From positions 3,317,574 to 3,381,573 of the forward strand of contig NZ_BLJA01000001.1 in NCBI RefSeq assembly GCF_019972295.1: 64,000 nt of DNA, in the 5' to 3' direction. The position numbers were made by a program, and so were the translations under genes. Every line of letters starts with the position of its first letter. The stretch's first letter is position 1. The notes under the pieces are model-generated. The model was not told where the DNA came from, ran no database searches, and saw only the letters and a program-made list of their open reading frames with translations. The DNA is from Geobacter sp. AOG2 (lineage in GTDB: Bacteria > Desulfobacterota > Desulfuromonadia > Geobacterales > Pseudopelobacteraceae). Positions 28,311 to 38,765 of the stretch are shown here, one piece after another.

Positions 28311-28351
28311 TATTTTTGTCCTAGCAGCATCATTAATGAAAGGAAGTATTG

Positions 28352-29092
28352 ATGTATAATATCCTCATTTCCGCCGCCTCGGGCGTGGCATTGTTTCTAC
28401 TGCTGCTTTTCGCCGTCAAGCTCCCTTGGTGGGCGTCGTTCTTACTCGGTTTGGTGGTATTCACCGTTGCCTTCATACTCATCTCCCGCGTCATCATGAA
28501 GAAGGTCATGGTTTCCATTGAAACTGCCGGCAGGGATCTCCAAGCGCAACCGCCACGCTTTGAAAAGGCCGTTCGCGAGTTGAAGGAGGCCCTGCAATAT
28601 GGTAAATGGCAAATCTACGTGGAAGGTCAGGTCAACTCCCAGATAGGCATGATCTACTACATGAAGCGCGATTTCTCCAATGCCTTCCCGTATCTCGAAA
28701 AATCTTTTTTCAAAAACTGGGCGGCCATGGGGATGCTGGCCATCTGTTACATGAAGCGCCAGAAAAAGGACAAAATGATCAGCACCTTTGAGAAGGCGGT
28801 CCAGTGGAACGGCAAGGAGTCGTTACTTTGGGGCTTATACGCCTACTGCCTGAACGAGTGCGGCGACGTGTCGAAAGCCAAGGATGTTCTGGCAAAAGGA
28901 TTGAAAAAGCTGCCCGGCAATGGTCCGCTCAAGGATAACCTCGACTGCCTGGAACAGGGCAAGAAGATGAAGATGAGAAATTACGGCGACATGTGGTTCC
29001 AGTTCCACCTGGAGAGCCTTGGAGCCCTGCAGAAACACCAGATGGCGGCCATGGGCGGTCGTATGCAACGTCGCACGGTGGCCAGAAGGTAG
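28352..29092 (+). CDS. Membrane protein with TPR-like repeats
   Basis: 246 aa from the ATG at 28352 with AGGAAG before it. Two membrane segments (about residues 4-22 and 27-47) lead into a helical region rich in TPR-like pairs (FEKAVRELKEALQYG, SNAFPYLEKSFFKNW, LLWGLYAYCLNECGDVSKAKDVLAKGL). The C-terminal tail is basic. No specific family is recognised; a scaffolding role is typical of such proteins. Confidence 0.7.
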   Translation: MYNILISAASGVALFLLLLFAVKLPWWASFLLGLVVFTVAFILISRVIMKKVMVSIETAGRDLQAQPPRFEKAVRELKEALQYGKWQIYVEGQVNSQIGMIYYMKRDFSNAFPYLEKSFFKNWAAMGMLAICYMKRQKKDKMISTFEKAVQWNGKESLLWGLYAYCLNECGDVSKAKDVLAKGLKKLPGNGPLKDNLDCLEQGKKMKMRNYGDMWFQFHLESLGALQKHQMAAMGGRMQRRTVARR

Positions 29093-29126
29093 GCCCCTCT
29101 TTTACTAACCCCTTACCACACCTTTG

Positions 29127-29156
29127 AAAGCCGTCGCGAGACGGCTTTTCTTTTTG
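29127..29156 (+). terminator. Rho-independent terminator
   Basis: Stem AAAGCCGTC with GACGGCTTT around GCGA, followed by TCTTTTTG. Confidence 0.88.
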
Positions 29157-29350
29157 TAATCATTTTTGCCGAAATATCGTACTATATTGACAAAAGTGTG
29201 AATTCCACCTCGGTATCAGAGGTGTTCCGCCGGCTTCGCGGGATCGTTTGTTGATCAGGGTGGGATATATCACCCGCACGATGATGAGATGTGTGCAGGG
29301 TGCCTGTGTGTACAGGTTCACCAAATGAAACGATTATGAACGGAGGGGCG

Positions 29351-29911
29351 ATGGAAACTCTTGAAGCGATACGGACCAGGAAGAGCGTTCGCAGATTTTC
29401 CGACAGGCCGGTGGAAGTGGAGAAACTCCAGAGCATTCTGGAGGCGGCCCGCATGGCGCCTTCGTGGGCTAACATGCAGTGCTGGCGGTTTGTGGTTGTC
29501 CAGGAGCCTGCCCTGAAGCGAAGAATCAGCGAGCTTTCAGGGGCGGATTCCGTTTTCACAACAAAGGGGTACAAGTCTAACCCTTCTCAAAGAGCCCTTG
29601 CCGATGCACCGGTGGTGATCGCCGCCTGCGCCGAATGCAATCAATCGGGCGACACGCGGGGACAGCAGTACTACATGACCGACGTGGGGTTCGCCGCGGC
29701 AAGTTTGATGCTGGCCGCCCATAGTCTGGGTCTGGGAAGCGTCTTTGTTGGGATTTTTGACGAAAAACAGGTGGGGAGTCTGCTCGGTATTCCGGCCTAC
29801 ATCAGCATCGTGGGGCTCATACCGTTGGGCTACCCGCAAGAGATCCCGGAGAGCGTACCTTTGCGCAAGCCATTGTCTGAAATCATACATTACGAAAAAT
29901 GGGGGGCATAA
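29351..29911 (+). CDS. Nitroreductase family protein
   Basis: 186 aa from the ATG at 29351, behind GGAGGGG. Typical FMN-dependent nitroreductase: [57 protein letters not shown] and a late [10 protein letters not shown]. Such enzymes reduce nitro groups, quinones or flavins using NAD(P)H; the physiological substrate is unknown. The gene stands alone. Confidence 0.9.
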   Translation: METLEAIRTRKSVRRFSDRPVEVEKLQSILEAARMAPSWANMQCWRFVVVQEPALKRRISELSGADSVFTTKGYKSNPSQRALADAPVVIAACAECNQSGDTRGQQYYMTDVGFAAASLMLAAHSLGLGSVFVGIFDEKQVGSLLGIPAYISIVGLIPLGYPQEIPESVPLRKPLSEIIHYEKWGA

Positions 29912-30040
29912 AGCCGAAAAAGCAAGAGCGCCTTGCATTTACACCGGCAGTTTGGTATATAGATAGAGAGCTTTTGGTGTAACTATAGAAAAATAAAAGT
30001 TTTTTAACGAATAGCGGGTGTGGCCCGCAGGGAGGCAGCC

Positions 30041-30238
30041 ATGCTTATCCATGTTCTCTATGACGACAATAGGTATGATTACGTCAAGGGGTTCCAGCTT
30101 GATCGGCTGTTGGAAACGAAAAAGGTCCAACGGTTCAAGCGTAGTACGGGGTGGGTCACCGTCGGCGTAGATCCTGTTCGGTGGAGAAGAAGCCCAAATT
30201 ATAATGGAGTTGAGCGAAGAGGCGGCACAAATGCCTAA
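30041..30238 (+). CDS. Small protein, GSU3473-type
   Basis: 65 aa from the ATG at 30041 with GGGAGGC upstream. The sequence (LIHVLYDDNRYDYVKGFQLDRLLE, RRSTGWVTVGVDPVR-like) resembles small proteins annotated as the GSU3473 family in Geobacter. It is basic and soluble. The end (VERRGG) is a short motif often seen in signalling-associated small proteins. The function is unknown. Confidence 0.75.
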   Translation: MLIHVLYDDNRYDYVKGFQLDRLLETKKVQRFKRSTGWVTVGVDPVRWRRSPNYNGVERRGGTNA

Positions 30239-30332
30239 GGGATGAACAGCGAAGAAGCGAGAGCGTAAGCGCCCGACGGTGCGGCTCCTGGGCAGCGACG
30301 CCAGAAAAAACAAAAAAAGAAATTTGCGTTCT

Positions 30333-30369
30333 GCGACACCCCGCCGGAGATATTCCGGCGGGGTGTCGC
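30333..30369. terminator. Strong hairpin between convergent genes
   Basis: A perfect 15-bp stem (GCGACACCCCGCCGG with its complement) and loop AGATATT. On the minus strand a T-rich run follows after about 15 bases. It separates the small gene from the MoxR gene. Confidence 0.75.
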
Positions 30370-30393
30370 GTTAGGGGGGGCTATTTGCGTTTT

Positions 30394-31458
30394 TCAGCGT
30401 CGCGCTTCTTCACTGGTGGCCCGGATGGCGTCGAAGACCACAGTGTCGTATTTATCTTGGCTGATGGCCAAGGCAACCGCAGGAATCTTGAGCAGGGTCT
30501 TGACGAAGGCGAAGCGCAGGTCACGAGGCAGGACGGCAATGTAAGCCATCAGGTTTTCTTCCTGAGACGGTGTTAGCAGCGGCGAAACCTGGAGCGATGT
30601 CGCCAGGTCCGTCATGGTGGCCGCCTGGATGTCGTCGCGCTGGGCCGCCGCTTTTTCGGCTACCTCCGACCAGTTGTTGAGGATATCGGCGGCCGTCAGG
30701 GGGCGATGCCGGTAGTCGGCCAGCCAGCGCATGAACATAATGGCCGCCTCCCGGCCGACGATGCCGGAATAGACTTCTATCTCCAGGTCGCCTGGAAAGC
30801 GGCAGTTCCTGCGCAGGACGCTGATCATCTCCCAGGCCCGCTCGGTTGGCTCCACCTGGAGGTCCATGGGAGTCCCCTGGCTGGCCAGCAGGTTGGTGTT
30901 GGCGGACAGGAACTGCCGGACCCCTTCATCCAACCCCCGCTCGGCGGCATAGCGGGACCAGCAGGCATGGTCGCTCTCCACGTACAGCATCACCATCCGG
31001 TCGATCAGCGCACGGTCCAAGGTGGCCACTTGGTAGCTCCCGTCGGGCGGATTGATGGTCACCACCACCTTGTGGCGGGTAGACAGCCGATGGGTATGCA
31101 GGGCGCGCGGCTCTCCTTCAATGGGCGGTTCGACGAACTGGAAAATTGCCTGGAGGGTATCCTCCTGTTGGGCGCGATTCAACTCGTCGCAATGGACCAC
31201 CGTAGGTGGGTCGTTGTCGGCCGGCCACCATGACGGGCGCGACCAGTGCATGACATCCCCGTCCCGATAGGGGATGCCGACAAGGTCGCCGACCTCCATT
31301 TGTCCAAGGCGTAGGGAGGCGTAGTGCCAGTTGTCCTCGCGGCAGACCTGGATGATGCCAGCAGTTTTGCCGACGCCCCGGTGCCCAACGACACACGGCG
31401 TCAGATCGGTTTTTGCGAGGATTTCTCGCAGGACCAGCTTCATTTGGGCGATATTCAC
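30394..31458 (-). CDS. MoxR-type AAA+ ATPase
   Basis: 354 aa. Walker A at residues 25-32 (GHRGVGKT), Walker B near DELNRA, sensor 1 in VVVTINPPD and an arginine-finger region in LDRALIDRMV. MoxR ATPases act as chaperones that activate or mature a partner with a VWA domain. Here the VWA-like DUF2201 gene is not adjacent but at 16101-17288 on the other strand. The 3' end meets the hairpin at 30333. Confidence 0.88.
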   Translation of the reverse strand: MNIAQMKLVLREILAKTDLTPCVVGHRGVGKTAGIIQVCREDNWHYASLRLGQMEVGDLVGIPYRDGDVMHWSRPSWWPADNDPPTVVHCDELNRAQQEDTLQAIFQFVEPPIEGEPRALHTHRLSTRHKVVVTINPPDGSYQVATLDRALIDRMVMLYVESDHACWSRYAAERGLDEGVRQFLSANTNLLASQGTPMDLQVEPTERAWEMISVLRRNCRFPGDLEIEVYSGIVGREAAIMFMRWLADYRHRPLTAADILNNWSEVAEKAAAQRDDIQAATMTDLATSLQVSPLLTPSQEENLMAYIAVLPRDLRFAFVKTLLKIPAVALAISQDKYDTVVFDAIRATSEEARR

Positions 31459-31623
31459 AAACGTCCCTCTTGGGCGATAAGTTTTCTAATCATAGCCGCA
31501 AATGGTCCGCGCTTCAAGCCCGCTGACGTTTTTGGGGCAACATATTGGAAACGCCTTATCATGGTGCGTAAAGTGTGGTATAGACAAACGACTTCATAGG
31601 GTAGTGCACCAGGGGAGACAGTC

Positions 31624-33846
31624 ATGAGTGAACAGGGGTGGCGCCTCACATACAGCGGCAAATCCTTTTTGCTGTTGGTTGCTCTGGTTGCTGCCGGTTT
31701 TGCCGGAAACTTCTTTTCCTTGGGCCTCTTCACGGGCATCAACTTCCTGTTCGGCAGCATCGCGGTACTCCTGGTGGTCCGCCTGTTTGGTATCCGATGG
31801 GGGCTTGTGGCCGGATTGGTCGCTTCCTTGTGGACCATCCCGCTTTACGGGCACCCCTATGCCGTGATCTGGCTGTGCGGGGAACCGCTCTTTGTTGGTT
31901 GGCTGTTGCGCAAGGGGAAAAAACGTAACATTCTGCTCTATGATGCCTTCTACTGGCCGCTGGTGGGGGTTCCTCTGGTGTGGCTGTTCTTCCGATATGT
32001 CATGCATGTGACGGTATTGGGAACAGTCGCAGCCATGTTGACCTACTGGGTGATCGGCATCACCAATGCATTGATCGCCAGCCTCCTTTTGACCTATATC
32101 CCCCGCATTGCCCCCCTCTACGGTCTGAATATGTCCCGCACTATTCCGATCCACCACCTGATCTTCAACATACTGATGGCTGTGGTGCTGATACCGTCCA
32201 TCGTGGTCATGATCATCTACGGCAAAGGCGCCGAGGGCCGCTACCTCAAGGAAATGTATGCCAGCATCGACGATAGTCTGAAAGTCGTCAGCTACGAAAC
32301 GCGCCTCAGACTCCAGAAACCGGCCACGAAAGCCGGCGGCGACGCGTCGTGGGAACCGGTGGTCACCGGTGTCGAGCAAGGCATCCTCTTGGAGGCGCGT
32401 GGCAAGCAGCAGTGCCGGATCGCCCTGATCGACGGTGCCAGCCACGTTATTGCCGGCACCGACAGCCTTCCGGGGGCCATATTCGACCCATGCCGCAACG
32501 GCTCTCCACAACAGGTTAGGGAGGACGGCATATACCGCTGTATGCCCACCGTGGACAGACCGGTGCCGCTCTTGCAGCGGATGCATGACGCAATCTTCAT
32601 CCGCCGTGTCCCCCTTGGAGGCGGCACCCCCTGGAGCGTAGCCGTCGAATTTCCGTTTGCGCCTTATCAGCGAGCCCTGCTTCGCGATCATATCAAATCG
32701 CTGTTGATCGTGCTCGGCCTGAATATGTTTGTTCTGATGATGTCGCTCTCCCTGTCCCATCGCCTGGCCGCACCCCTCTACCGACTGTCGCAGGTGACGA
32801 CCGACCTACCCAAACGCTTGCTGCGGGAGAATATCAGCGCCTGGCCGGAAAGCATGGTCAGCGAAATCGACCAGTTGATCGGCAATTTCAAGGTCATGGC
32901 CATCGCGCTCAGCCAGCGTTTCCAGGAGATCACCTACACCAACGAAACCCTGGAACACCACGTTGCGGAACGTACCGGAGAGTTGACCAGGGCCAACGAG
33001 GAGTTGCAGAGGGAGATCGCCGAGCGGAAAATAACCGAGCGCCAGCGCGACGGCCTGATGGTGGAGTTGCAGAAAAAGAACAAGGAGTTGGAGGGGATCG
33101 TCTATGTAGCGTCCCATGACCTGCGCTCTCCACTGGTCAACGTACAGGGATTCAGTCGGAAGCTGGCCAAGAGCTGCGTCGATCTGGACGAGCTCATGGC
33201 CGAGTTGGCCATGGATGAGGCTCAGCAGGCCCGTGTCGAACTGATACTCAGGGAAAGCATCCCCAAATCCCTCGGCTTCATCACCCGCAGCATTGAAAAG
33301 ATGGACAGCTTGCTGGGTGGCCTGCTTCGGCTCTCCCGCCTGGGAAGAACGGCGCTTTGCTTCGAAACCCTTGACATGCGCCTTTTGATATCAAATATTA
33401 TTGCTTCCGTAACCTATCAGATCGAATCAACGGGCGCACAAGTCGAGGTTGCTCCATGGCTGGCCCCCTGCCTTGGCGACAGCGTTCAGGTTACCCAGAT
33501 ATTCAGCAATTTGTTGGATAACGCCCTGAAATACCGCGCAGTTGATCGGCCGTTGGTTGTTCACATTGGAAGCGAAATGCTTGACGAGGGGGTGCGCTAC
33601 TGCGTCGAGGATAATGGTATCGGCATCCCCCGTGAGCAGCAGGATAAGATTTGGGAGATATTCCATCGTCTCAATCCGGGAGATACCCAGGGAGAAGGGC
33701 TGGGCCTGACCTTGGCGCGTCGCATCGCTGACCGCCTGGGGGGAACGATCTGGGTTGAGTCCGAACCGGGGGTTGGTAGCCGTTTCTACGTTGTCCTGCC
33801 GCGTACAATACCGAAAGCGGATGAAAATTTGACCACAGGAGCATGA
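31624..33846 (+). CDS. Multi-pass membrane sensor histidine kinase
   Basis: 740 aa. Six or so membrane helices fill residues 10-200, followed by a periplasmic-like segment (200-350) and another membrane helix near 370. A HAMP-like linker and a coiled coil (HVAERTGELTRANEELQREIAERK) lead to HisKA (phospho-acceptor His in YVASHDLRSPL) and HATPase (NLLDNALKYR, DNGIGIP, EGLGLTLARR). No receiver domain is fused; the receiver gene starts two bases after the stop. The membrane N-terminus is of MASE type but I cannot name it. Confidence 0.88.
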   Translation: MSEQGWRLTYSGKSFLLLVALVAAGFAGNFFSLGLFTGINFLFGSIAVLLVVRLFGIRWGLVAGLVASLWTIPLYGHPYAVIWLCGEPLFVGWLLRKGKKRNILLYDAFYWPLVGVPLVWLFFRYVMHVTVLGTVAAMLTYWVIGITNALIASLLLTYIPRIAPLYGLNMSRTIPIHHLIFNILMAVVLIPSIVVMIIYGKGAEGRYLKEMYASIDDSLKVVSYETRLRLQKPATKAGGDASWEPVVTGVEQGILLEARGKQQCRIALIDGASHVIAGTDSLPGAIFDPCRNGSPQQVREDGIYRCMPTVDRPVPLLQRMHDAIFIRRVPLGGGTPWSVAVEFPFAPYQRALLRDHIKSLLIVLGLNMFVLMMSLSLSHRLAAPLYRLSQVTTDLPKRLLRENISAWPESMVSEIDQLIGNFKVMAIALSQRFQEITYTNETLEHHVAERTGELTRANEELQREIAERKITERQRDGLMVELQKKNKELEGIVYVASHDLRSPLVNVQGFSRKLAKSCVDLDELMAELAMDEAQQARVELILRESIPKSLGFITRSIEKMDSLLGGLLRLSRLGRTALCFETLDMRLLISNIIASVTYQIESTGAQVEVAPWLAPCLGDSVQVTQIFSNLLDNALKYRAVDRPLVVHIGSEMLDEGVRYCVEDNGIGIPREQQDKIWEIFHRLNPGDTQGEGLGLTLARRIADRLGGTIWVESEPGVGSRFYVVLPRTIPKADENLTTGA

Positions 33847-33847
33847 G

Positions 33848-34351
33848 ATGATCAGCGACAGGTTCAAGAAAGAGGTCATCATCCTGATTGCCGAGGATGA
33901 CGACGGCCATGCCGAACTGATCCAGGACAACCTTCAGGAGTCGGGGCTCAGAAACACGATTATTCGTTTTTGCAACGGCCAGGAAACCCTTGATTTTTTC
34001 TACGGTAAACCGGACGGAGATGCGCCGCGTTGCGAGAAGGGGCAGGCGTATATGATGCTTCTGGACATCCGCATGCCCAAGGTTGACGGCGTGGAGGTGC
34101 TCAGACAAATCAAGTCGGACCCGGAGTTGAAGAGCATGCCGGTGATCATGCTGACTACTACCGACGACCCCCGGGAGATCCGCACCTGTTACGGTCTGGG
34201 GTGCAGTTGTTATATCACCAAACCGGTTGACTACCAAAAGTTTACCGAAATTTTGAGCCGGCTGGGACTGTTCCTGCTGGTGGTGCAGGTGCCGGACCTT
34301 ATGGGGGAGGATGGGCAGGATGCAGGGGTAGGGCGAGGGATAACAACCTAA
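33848..34351 (+). CDS. Single-domain response regulator (Rcp1-like)
   Basis: 167 aa. A receiver domain fills the protein: acidic EDDDGH, phospho-acceptor Asp in [12 protein letters not shown], and Lys in YITKPVD. There is no output domain, as in Rcp1/CheY-like phytochrome partners. It follows the kinase by two bases and precedes glmS by 19. The C-terminal 20 residues look like unstructured tail. Confidence 0.9.
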   Translation: MISDRFKKEVIILIAEDDDGHAELIQDNLQESGLRNTIIRFCNGQETLDFFYGKPDGDAPRCEKGQAYMMLLDIRMPKVDGVEVLRQIKSDPELKSMPVIMLTTTDDPREIRTCYGLGCSCYITKPVDYQKFTEILSRLGLFLLVVQVPDLMGEDGQDAGVGRGITT

Positions 34352-34370
34352 ACATTGGAGGAAATCTGCT

Positions 34371-36200
34371 ATGTGCGGAATCGTAGGTTATATTGGCGGG
34401 CAAGAGGCAACGCCGGTCATACTGGATGGGCTCAAGAAGCTGGAATACCGTGGCTACGACTCGGCCGGCATCGCCACCCTGGCGGGCGGTGAGTCGGGCA
34501 TCAGGCGCAGCGAAGGCAAACTGGTCAATCTGGAAAAGCTGTTGCGCGAGCAGCCGCTCTTCGGGGTGATCGGAATCGGCCATACCCGATGGGCCACCCA
34601 CGGTCGCCCATCGGAGATCAATGCCCATCCCCACAAGGCGGGTCCGGTTATCGTGGTGCATAACGGCATCATCGAAAACTACCTGTCGCTCAGAGAAACA
34701 CTCAAACAGGCTGGCCACACTTTCAAGAGCGAGACCGATACCGAGGTCATCTCTCATTTGGTGGAGGAAAAACTTAAGAGCACCCCGGACTTCGTGCAGG
34801 CGGTCCGGCAAGCGCTGGCCGAGCTGCGGGGAGCCTACGCCGTGTGCATCCTCAATGAACGCGAGCCGGGCACCCTGGTCGCTGCCAAACTGGGGTCCCC
34901 GATGGTGGTCGGCCTGGGAGATGAGGAGTTCTTCGTCGCCTCGGATATCCCGGCCATCCTTGCTCATACCCGTGAGATGGTCTTCATGGAGGATGGGGAA
35001 ATGGTCGTGTTCCGTGCCGGCACGGTTGCCTTTTCCACCATTGCGGGCGTCCTGCTGAACAAGAAGGCGCGGCACATCGATTGGTCGCCGCTTATGGCTG
35101 AAAAGGGGGGCTACCGGCACTTCATGCTCAAGGAAATTCACGAACAGCCCCGCGCCGTGCGTGACACCATTGCCGGCCGGCTTCTGGAGAAGGAAGGGGA
35201 TGTGTACCTGGAGGACCTTAAGTTCAGCGATCGACAGCTGGCGGCCGTGAAACGGATTGTCATCGTGGCCTGCGGTACCTCCTGGCACGCTGCCCTGGTG
35301 GGCAAATTCTACATCGAAGGGTATTGTCGCATCCCGGTGGAGGTGGATATTGCCTCGGAATTTCGCTACCGCTGCCCGGTTATCGACGAGCACACGCTGG
35401 TGATGGTCATCTCCCAATCGGGGGAGACCGCCGATACCCTGGCGGCCTTACGCGAGGCAAAATCCCGAGGCGCCATGAACATGGCCATCTGCAACGTACT
35501 GGACTCCTCTATCGCCCGGGAATCCGCCGGTGTTATCTATACACACGCCGGTCCCGAGATCGGGGTCGCTTCCACCAAGGCCTTCGTCACCCAACTCACG
35601 GCCCTATACCTGTTCACCATCCGCCTGGGCCGGGCCGTCTGCGCTATCGATTCCGCCACGGGCCAGCGCATGATCGCCTCCCTCAAAAAGGTTCCGGCCC
35701 TGCTGGAGGAATCTCTCAAGCTCAATGCCGACACCGAGAAGATCGCCCGCAAGTATATGAACGCCCGCGACTTCCTCTATCTGGGGCGGGGCAAGAATTT
35801 TCCCATCGCTCTGGAAGGAGCGCTCAAACTCAAGGAGATTTCCTACATACACGCCGAAGGTTATCCGGCCGGCGAGATGAAGCACGGCCCCATCGCCCTG
35901 ATCGACGAAGATATGCCGGTAGTCATGCTCGTCCCGCTCAACAGCGCCTTTGAAAAGACCCTGTCCAACATGGAGGAGGTCATCGCTCGCAACGGCCGGG
36001 TCATTGCACTATGCAGCGAAGGTGATCACGAGGTCAAGACGCGGGCCGAGGATACGATCGAGATTCCCCGTATCGACGAGGACCTGGACCCGTTCCTGCT
36101 CTCCGTGCCGTTGCAACTCCTGGCATACCACATCGCCGTGTTGAAGGGGACGGACGTGGATCAACCGCGGAATCTGGCCAAATCAGTTACCGTGGAGTAG
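34371..36200 (+). CDS. glmS: Glutamine--fructose-6-phosphate aminotransferase
   Basis: 609 aa, full length. Cys2 nucleophile in [10 protein letters not shown], glutaminase domain to about residue 240, then two SIS domains ([50 protein letters not shown]) and the C-terminal KSVTVE. RBS TTGGAGG. It makes glucosamine 6-phosphate for peptidoglycan and lipopolysaccharide. No glmS ribozyme is seen upstream. Confidence 0.98.
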   Translation: MCGIVGYIGGQEATPVILDGLKKLEYRGYDSAGIATLAGGESGIRRSEGKLVNLEKLLREQPLFGVIGIGHTRWATHGRPSEINAHPHKAGPVIVVHNGIIENYLSLRETLKQAGHTFKSETDTEVISHLVEEKLKSTPDFVQAVRQALAELRGAYAVCILNEREPGTLVAAKLGSPMVVGLGDEEFFVASDIPAILAHTREMVFMEDGEMVVFRAGTVAFSTIAGVLLNKKARHIDWSPLMAEKGGYRHFMLKEIHEQPRAVRDTIAGRLLEKEGDVYLEDLKFSDRQLAAVKRIVIVACGTSWHAALVGKFYIEGYCRIPVEVDIASEFRYRCPVIDEHTLVMVISQSGETADTLAALREAKSRGAMNMAICNVLDSSIARESAGVIYTHAGPEIGVASTKAFVTQLTALYLFTIRLGRAVCAIDSATGQRMIASLKKVPALLEESLKLNADTEKIARKYMNARDFLYLGRGKNFPIALEGALKLKEISYIHAEGYPAGEMKHGPIALIDEDMPVVMLVPLNSAFEKTLSNMEEVIARNGRVIALCSEGDHEVKTRAEDTIEIPRIDEDLDPFLLSVPLQLLAYHIAVLKGTDVDQPRNLAKSVTVE

Positions 36201-36287
36201 GGGAGGAAGGGGCTGGACATGAATCTGCCCCGATAGTTTCAGGCCCTTCCCCAGAGACTGCATTCAGAATGTTATAAGAGGGCATCG

Positions 36288-37307
36288 ATGCGTTATTTAA
36301 TTTACCTACACGTGGCGTTTTTGTTGCTCGCTGCTGCCGGCACTGCCTGTGCAGAGGGTACCGCCGTTGGTTATGGGGCAGAGCTTGAGGGGTTTCCATA
36401 TCCCCACGCGGTGGAACACTTCCGGTTTGCGTCACAAGGTCAAGACCTCCAGATGGGGTATATGGATGTGCCACCAAAAGGGCGACCCAACGGGCACACG
36501 GTCGTGTTGATGCATGGGAAGAATTTTTGTGGTGCGACATGGGAGGCCACAATTGCGGTTCTGACCGGCGCGGGATACCGGGTCATCGCCCCCGACCAGA
36601 TCGGTTTCTGCACTTCAACCAAGCCCGCCCATTACCAATACAGCTTCCAGCAACTTGCTTTCAACACCAAGGCATTGTTACAGCGTTTGGGAGTGTCCCG
36701 TTCCATACTGATTGGGCACTCAACCGGAGGTATGCTGGCGACCCGTTTTACCTTAATGTATCCGGAAACTGTTGAAAAACTGGTTATGGTCAACCCTATT
36801 GGGCTGGAAGACTGGAAAGCATTAGGCGTGCCGGGCCGGACAGTTGACCAATGGTATGAGCGGGAGCTAAAGCTTTCGGCTGAGGGCGTGCGCCGGTACG
36901 AGAAGTCGGTCTATTACGGTGGCCGCTGGAAAGTAGAATACAACCGCTGGGTGGATATGCTGGCCGGACTCAATCAAGGACCGGGCCACAAACTGGTCGC
37001 CTGGAATTCGGCGCTCATCTACGACATGATTTTTACCCAACCGGTCGTGTATGAGTTTTCCCTGTTGAAAGTGCCCACTACCCTGATGCTCGGAGATGCC
37101 GACACCACCGCTATTGGCAGTGACATCGCACCACCAGAGGTCAAAGCAAAAATCGGTCATTATAAACTGCTGGGTAAGGAAGTTATCAAGACCATTCCAC
37201 ACGGCCGTTTAATAGAATTTCCCGGATTTGGGCATGCGCCACAGATTGAGAACCCGGCAATGTTCCATAAGGCCTTGCTTGATGAGTTGGCAGGAGTAAA
37301 AAACTAA
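36288..37307 (+). CDS. Exported alpha/beta hydrolase
   Basis: 339 aa with a signal peptide (about residues 1-21). Alpha/beta hydrolase marks: VVLMHGKNFCGATWE, the nucleophile elbow IGHSTGG, catalytic Asp in LGDADTTA and His near FPGFGHAPQIE. Upstream AGAGGG serves as RBS. Substrate unknown; the protein probably acts in the periplasm. A short inverted repeat (GGAAGGGGC/GCCCTTCC, 36205-36250) lies between glmS and this gene. Confidence 0.88.
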   Translation: MRYLIYLHVAFLLLAAAGTACAEGTAVGYGAELEGFPYPHAVEHFRFASQGQDLQMGYMDVPPKGRPNGHTVVLMHGKNFCGATWEATIAVLTGAGYRVIAPDQIGFCTSTKPAHYQYSFQQLAFNTKALLQRLGVSRSILIGHSTGGMLATRFTLMYPETVEKLVMVNPIGLEDWKALGVPGRTVDQWYERELKLSAEGVRRYEKSVYYGGRWKVEYNRWVDMLAGLNQGPGHKLVAWNSALIYDMIFTQPVVYEFSLLKVPTTLMLGDADTTAIGSDIAPPEVKAKIGHYKLLGKEVIKTIPHGRLIEFPGFGHAPQIENPAMFHKALLDELAGVKN

Positions 37308-37527
37308 GTACCAATAACAGTCAGATGTACCTCGCAGGAGTCCCATACCCTGCTCTGTTCCGGAAGATATGCCGCAAGACTGAGCCGATGTACCCGAAAA
37401 GTAATTCGCCAGCACTCTCCTCTTGGCAAAACAGAGCCGGTAGGCATTGCCGCCATCCTTAGGGGTGGCTTTCTTCATTTTGGGGAAGTATAAAGGGGTG
37501 GAACAGGCGTACCAAAAGGAGAAAGGT

Positions 37528-38727
37528 TTGTCGGGAATTCTCACACTGATCTTTGCCATTACCTGTGGCGGTGTTGTTGCAAATCTCTATTACAGCCAGC
37601 CGCTTTTGGCCGGTATTGCAGCAGAATTTCAGATAACGGCCGCCAGGGCCGGCCTGCTGGTGACCGTGACGCAGATAGGGTACGCCTGTGGTCTTGCCTT
37701 CCTTGTCCCTTTGGGGGACACGGTCAACAGGCGCAGTTTAACCATATACCTTTGCGCCTTGACGGCGGTCGCCCTTTTGGCCGCCTCTTGGAGCCCTTCA
37801 TACCACATGCTCGGTATTGCGTTGGTGATGGTCGGACTTTCATCGTGCGCGGTCCAGGTGCTCGTTCCCTTTGCTGCCTCCCTGGCGCCCGATGCGACGC
37901 GAGGACGCGTCGTGGGTACGGTCATGAGTGGTCTCCTTCTCGGAATTCTGCTGGCGCGGACGGTATCGGGCCTTATTGCCGGGCTTGCTGGCTGGCGCGC
38001 CGTCTATATCTTCGCATTTTGCGCCATGACGGTCCTGATAGCCCTGTTGGGAAAGATGCTGCCATCGGATTCGCCACGACCCCATACTCCGTATCTACAA
38101 CTCCTCAGATCGACTGGACGGATGGCGCTTGAAGACGCGACACTGCGTGAGCGTTCCTTTTACGGAGCTCTTGCATTTGCCGCCTTCAGCGTGCTTTGGA
38201 CCGGGCTGACGTTCGTACTCAGCGCGCCGCCCTACGGCTTCAGCGAGAGCCGGATCGGACTTTTTGGGCTGGCCGGTGCCGCCGGGGCCTTTTCCGCCTC
38301 TGGTGCCGGACGCTTGGCGGATAAGGGGCGAAGCCGGTTAGCCACTGGCCTCTTTGGGACGGCGATAACAGCGTCATACGGGCTGATCTGGCTCGGCGGG
38401 CACAGCCTGACTGCAATGATCGCCGGAGTGATTCTCCTCGACATCGGTGTGCAGGGGTTGCATATTACCAACCAGGGGGTAATCTATCGCGGCAATCCCG
38501 ACGCCCGTAGCAGGGTAACCACGGTTTACCTGACCTCGTACTTCGTCGGGGGAGCCTTGGGATCCACCATTGCAAGTGCCAGCTATGCGTGGGGCGGATG
38601 GTCGGCGGTATCGGCCTGCGGAGCTTTCATGGGGGGGCTGATCCTCCTGCGTTGGCTTATGGGGGAGCGTTTGGGGAATCCGCGCCCTGAAAAACCTGGG
38701 TTTCAGAGTTCAGATAAGGGAAAATAG
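37528..38727 (+). CDS. MFS transporter, 12 helices
   Basis: 399 aa from a TTG at 37528, chosen because AAGGAG stands at 37516-37521; in-frame alternatives are a GTG at 37498 and a TTG at 37447. Twelve membrane helices; the inter-domain loop is near residue 200. The MFS signature loop is present as LGDTVNRRSL. It looks like a drug/sugar efflux antiporter of the YgaY-like type. The substrate is unknown. Confidence 0.85.
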   Translation: MSGILTLIFAITCGGVVANLYYSQPLLAGIAAEFQITAARAGLLVTVTQIGYACGLAFLVPLGDTVNRRSLTIYLCALTAVALLAASWSPSYHMLGIALVMVGLSSCAVQVLVPFAASLAPDATRGRVVGTVMSGLLLGILLARTVSGLIAGLAGWRAVYIFAFCAMTVLIALLGKMLPSDSPRPHTPYLQLLRSTGRMALEDATLRERSFYGALAFAAFSVLWTGLTFVLSAPPYGFSESRIGLFGLAGAAGAFSASGAGRLADKGRSRLATGLFGTAITASYGLIWLGGHSLTAMIAGVILLDIGVQGLHITNQGVIYRGNPDARSRVTTVYLTSYFVGGALGSTIASASYAWGGWSAVSACGAFMGGLILLRWLMGERLGNPRPEKPGFQSSDKGK

Positions 38728-38765
38728 TCCTTTGTCACAGGGGAACTCTGGCGGGGGGTATTGAC

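Noticed and set aside
29188-29215. TTGACA before the nitroreductase gene as a promoter
   Set aside because: No acceptable -10 at 16-18 bases.
34352-34370. glmS ribozyme
   Set aside because: Only 19 bases separate the receiver gene from glmS, too short for the ribozyme.
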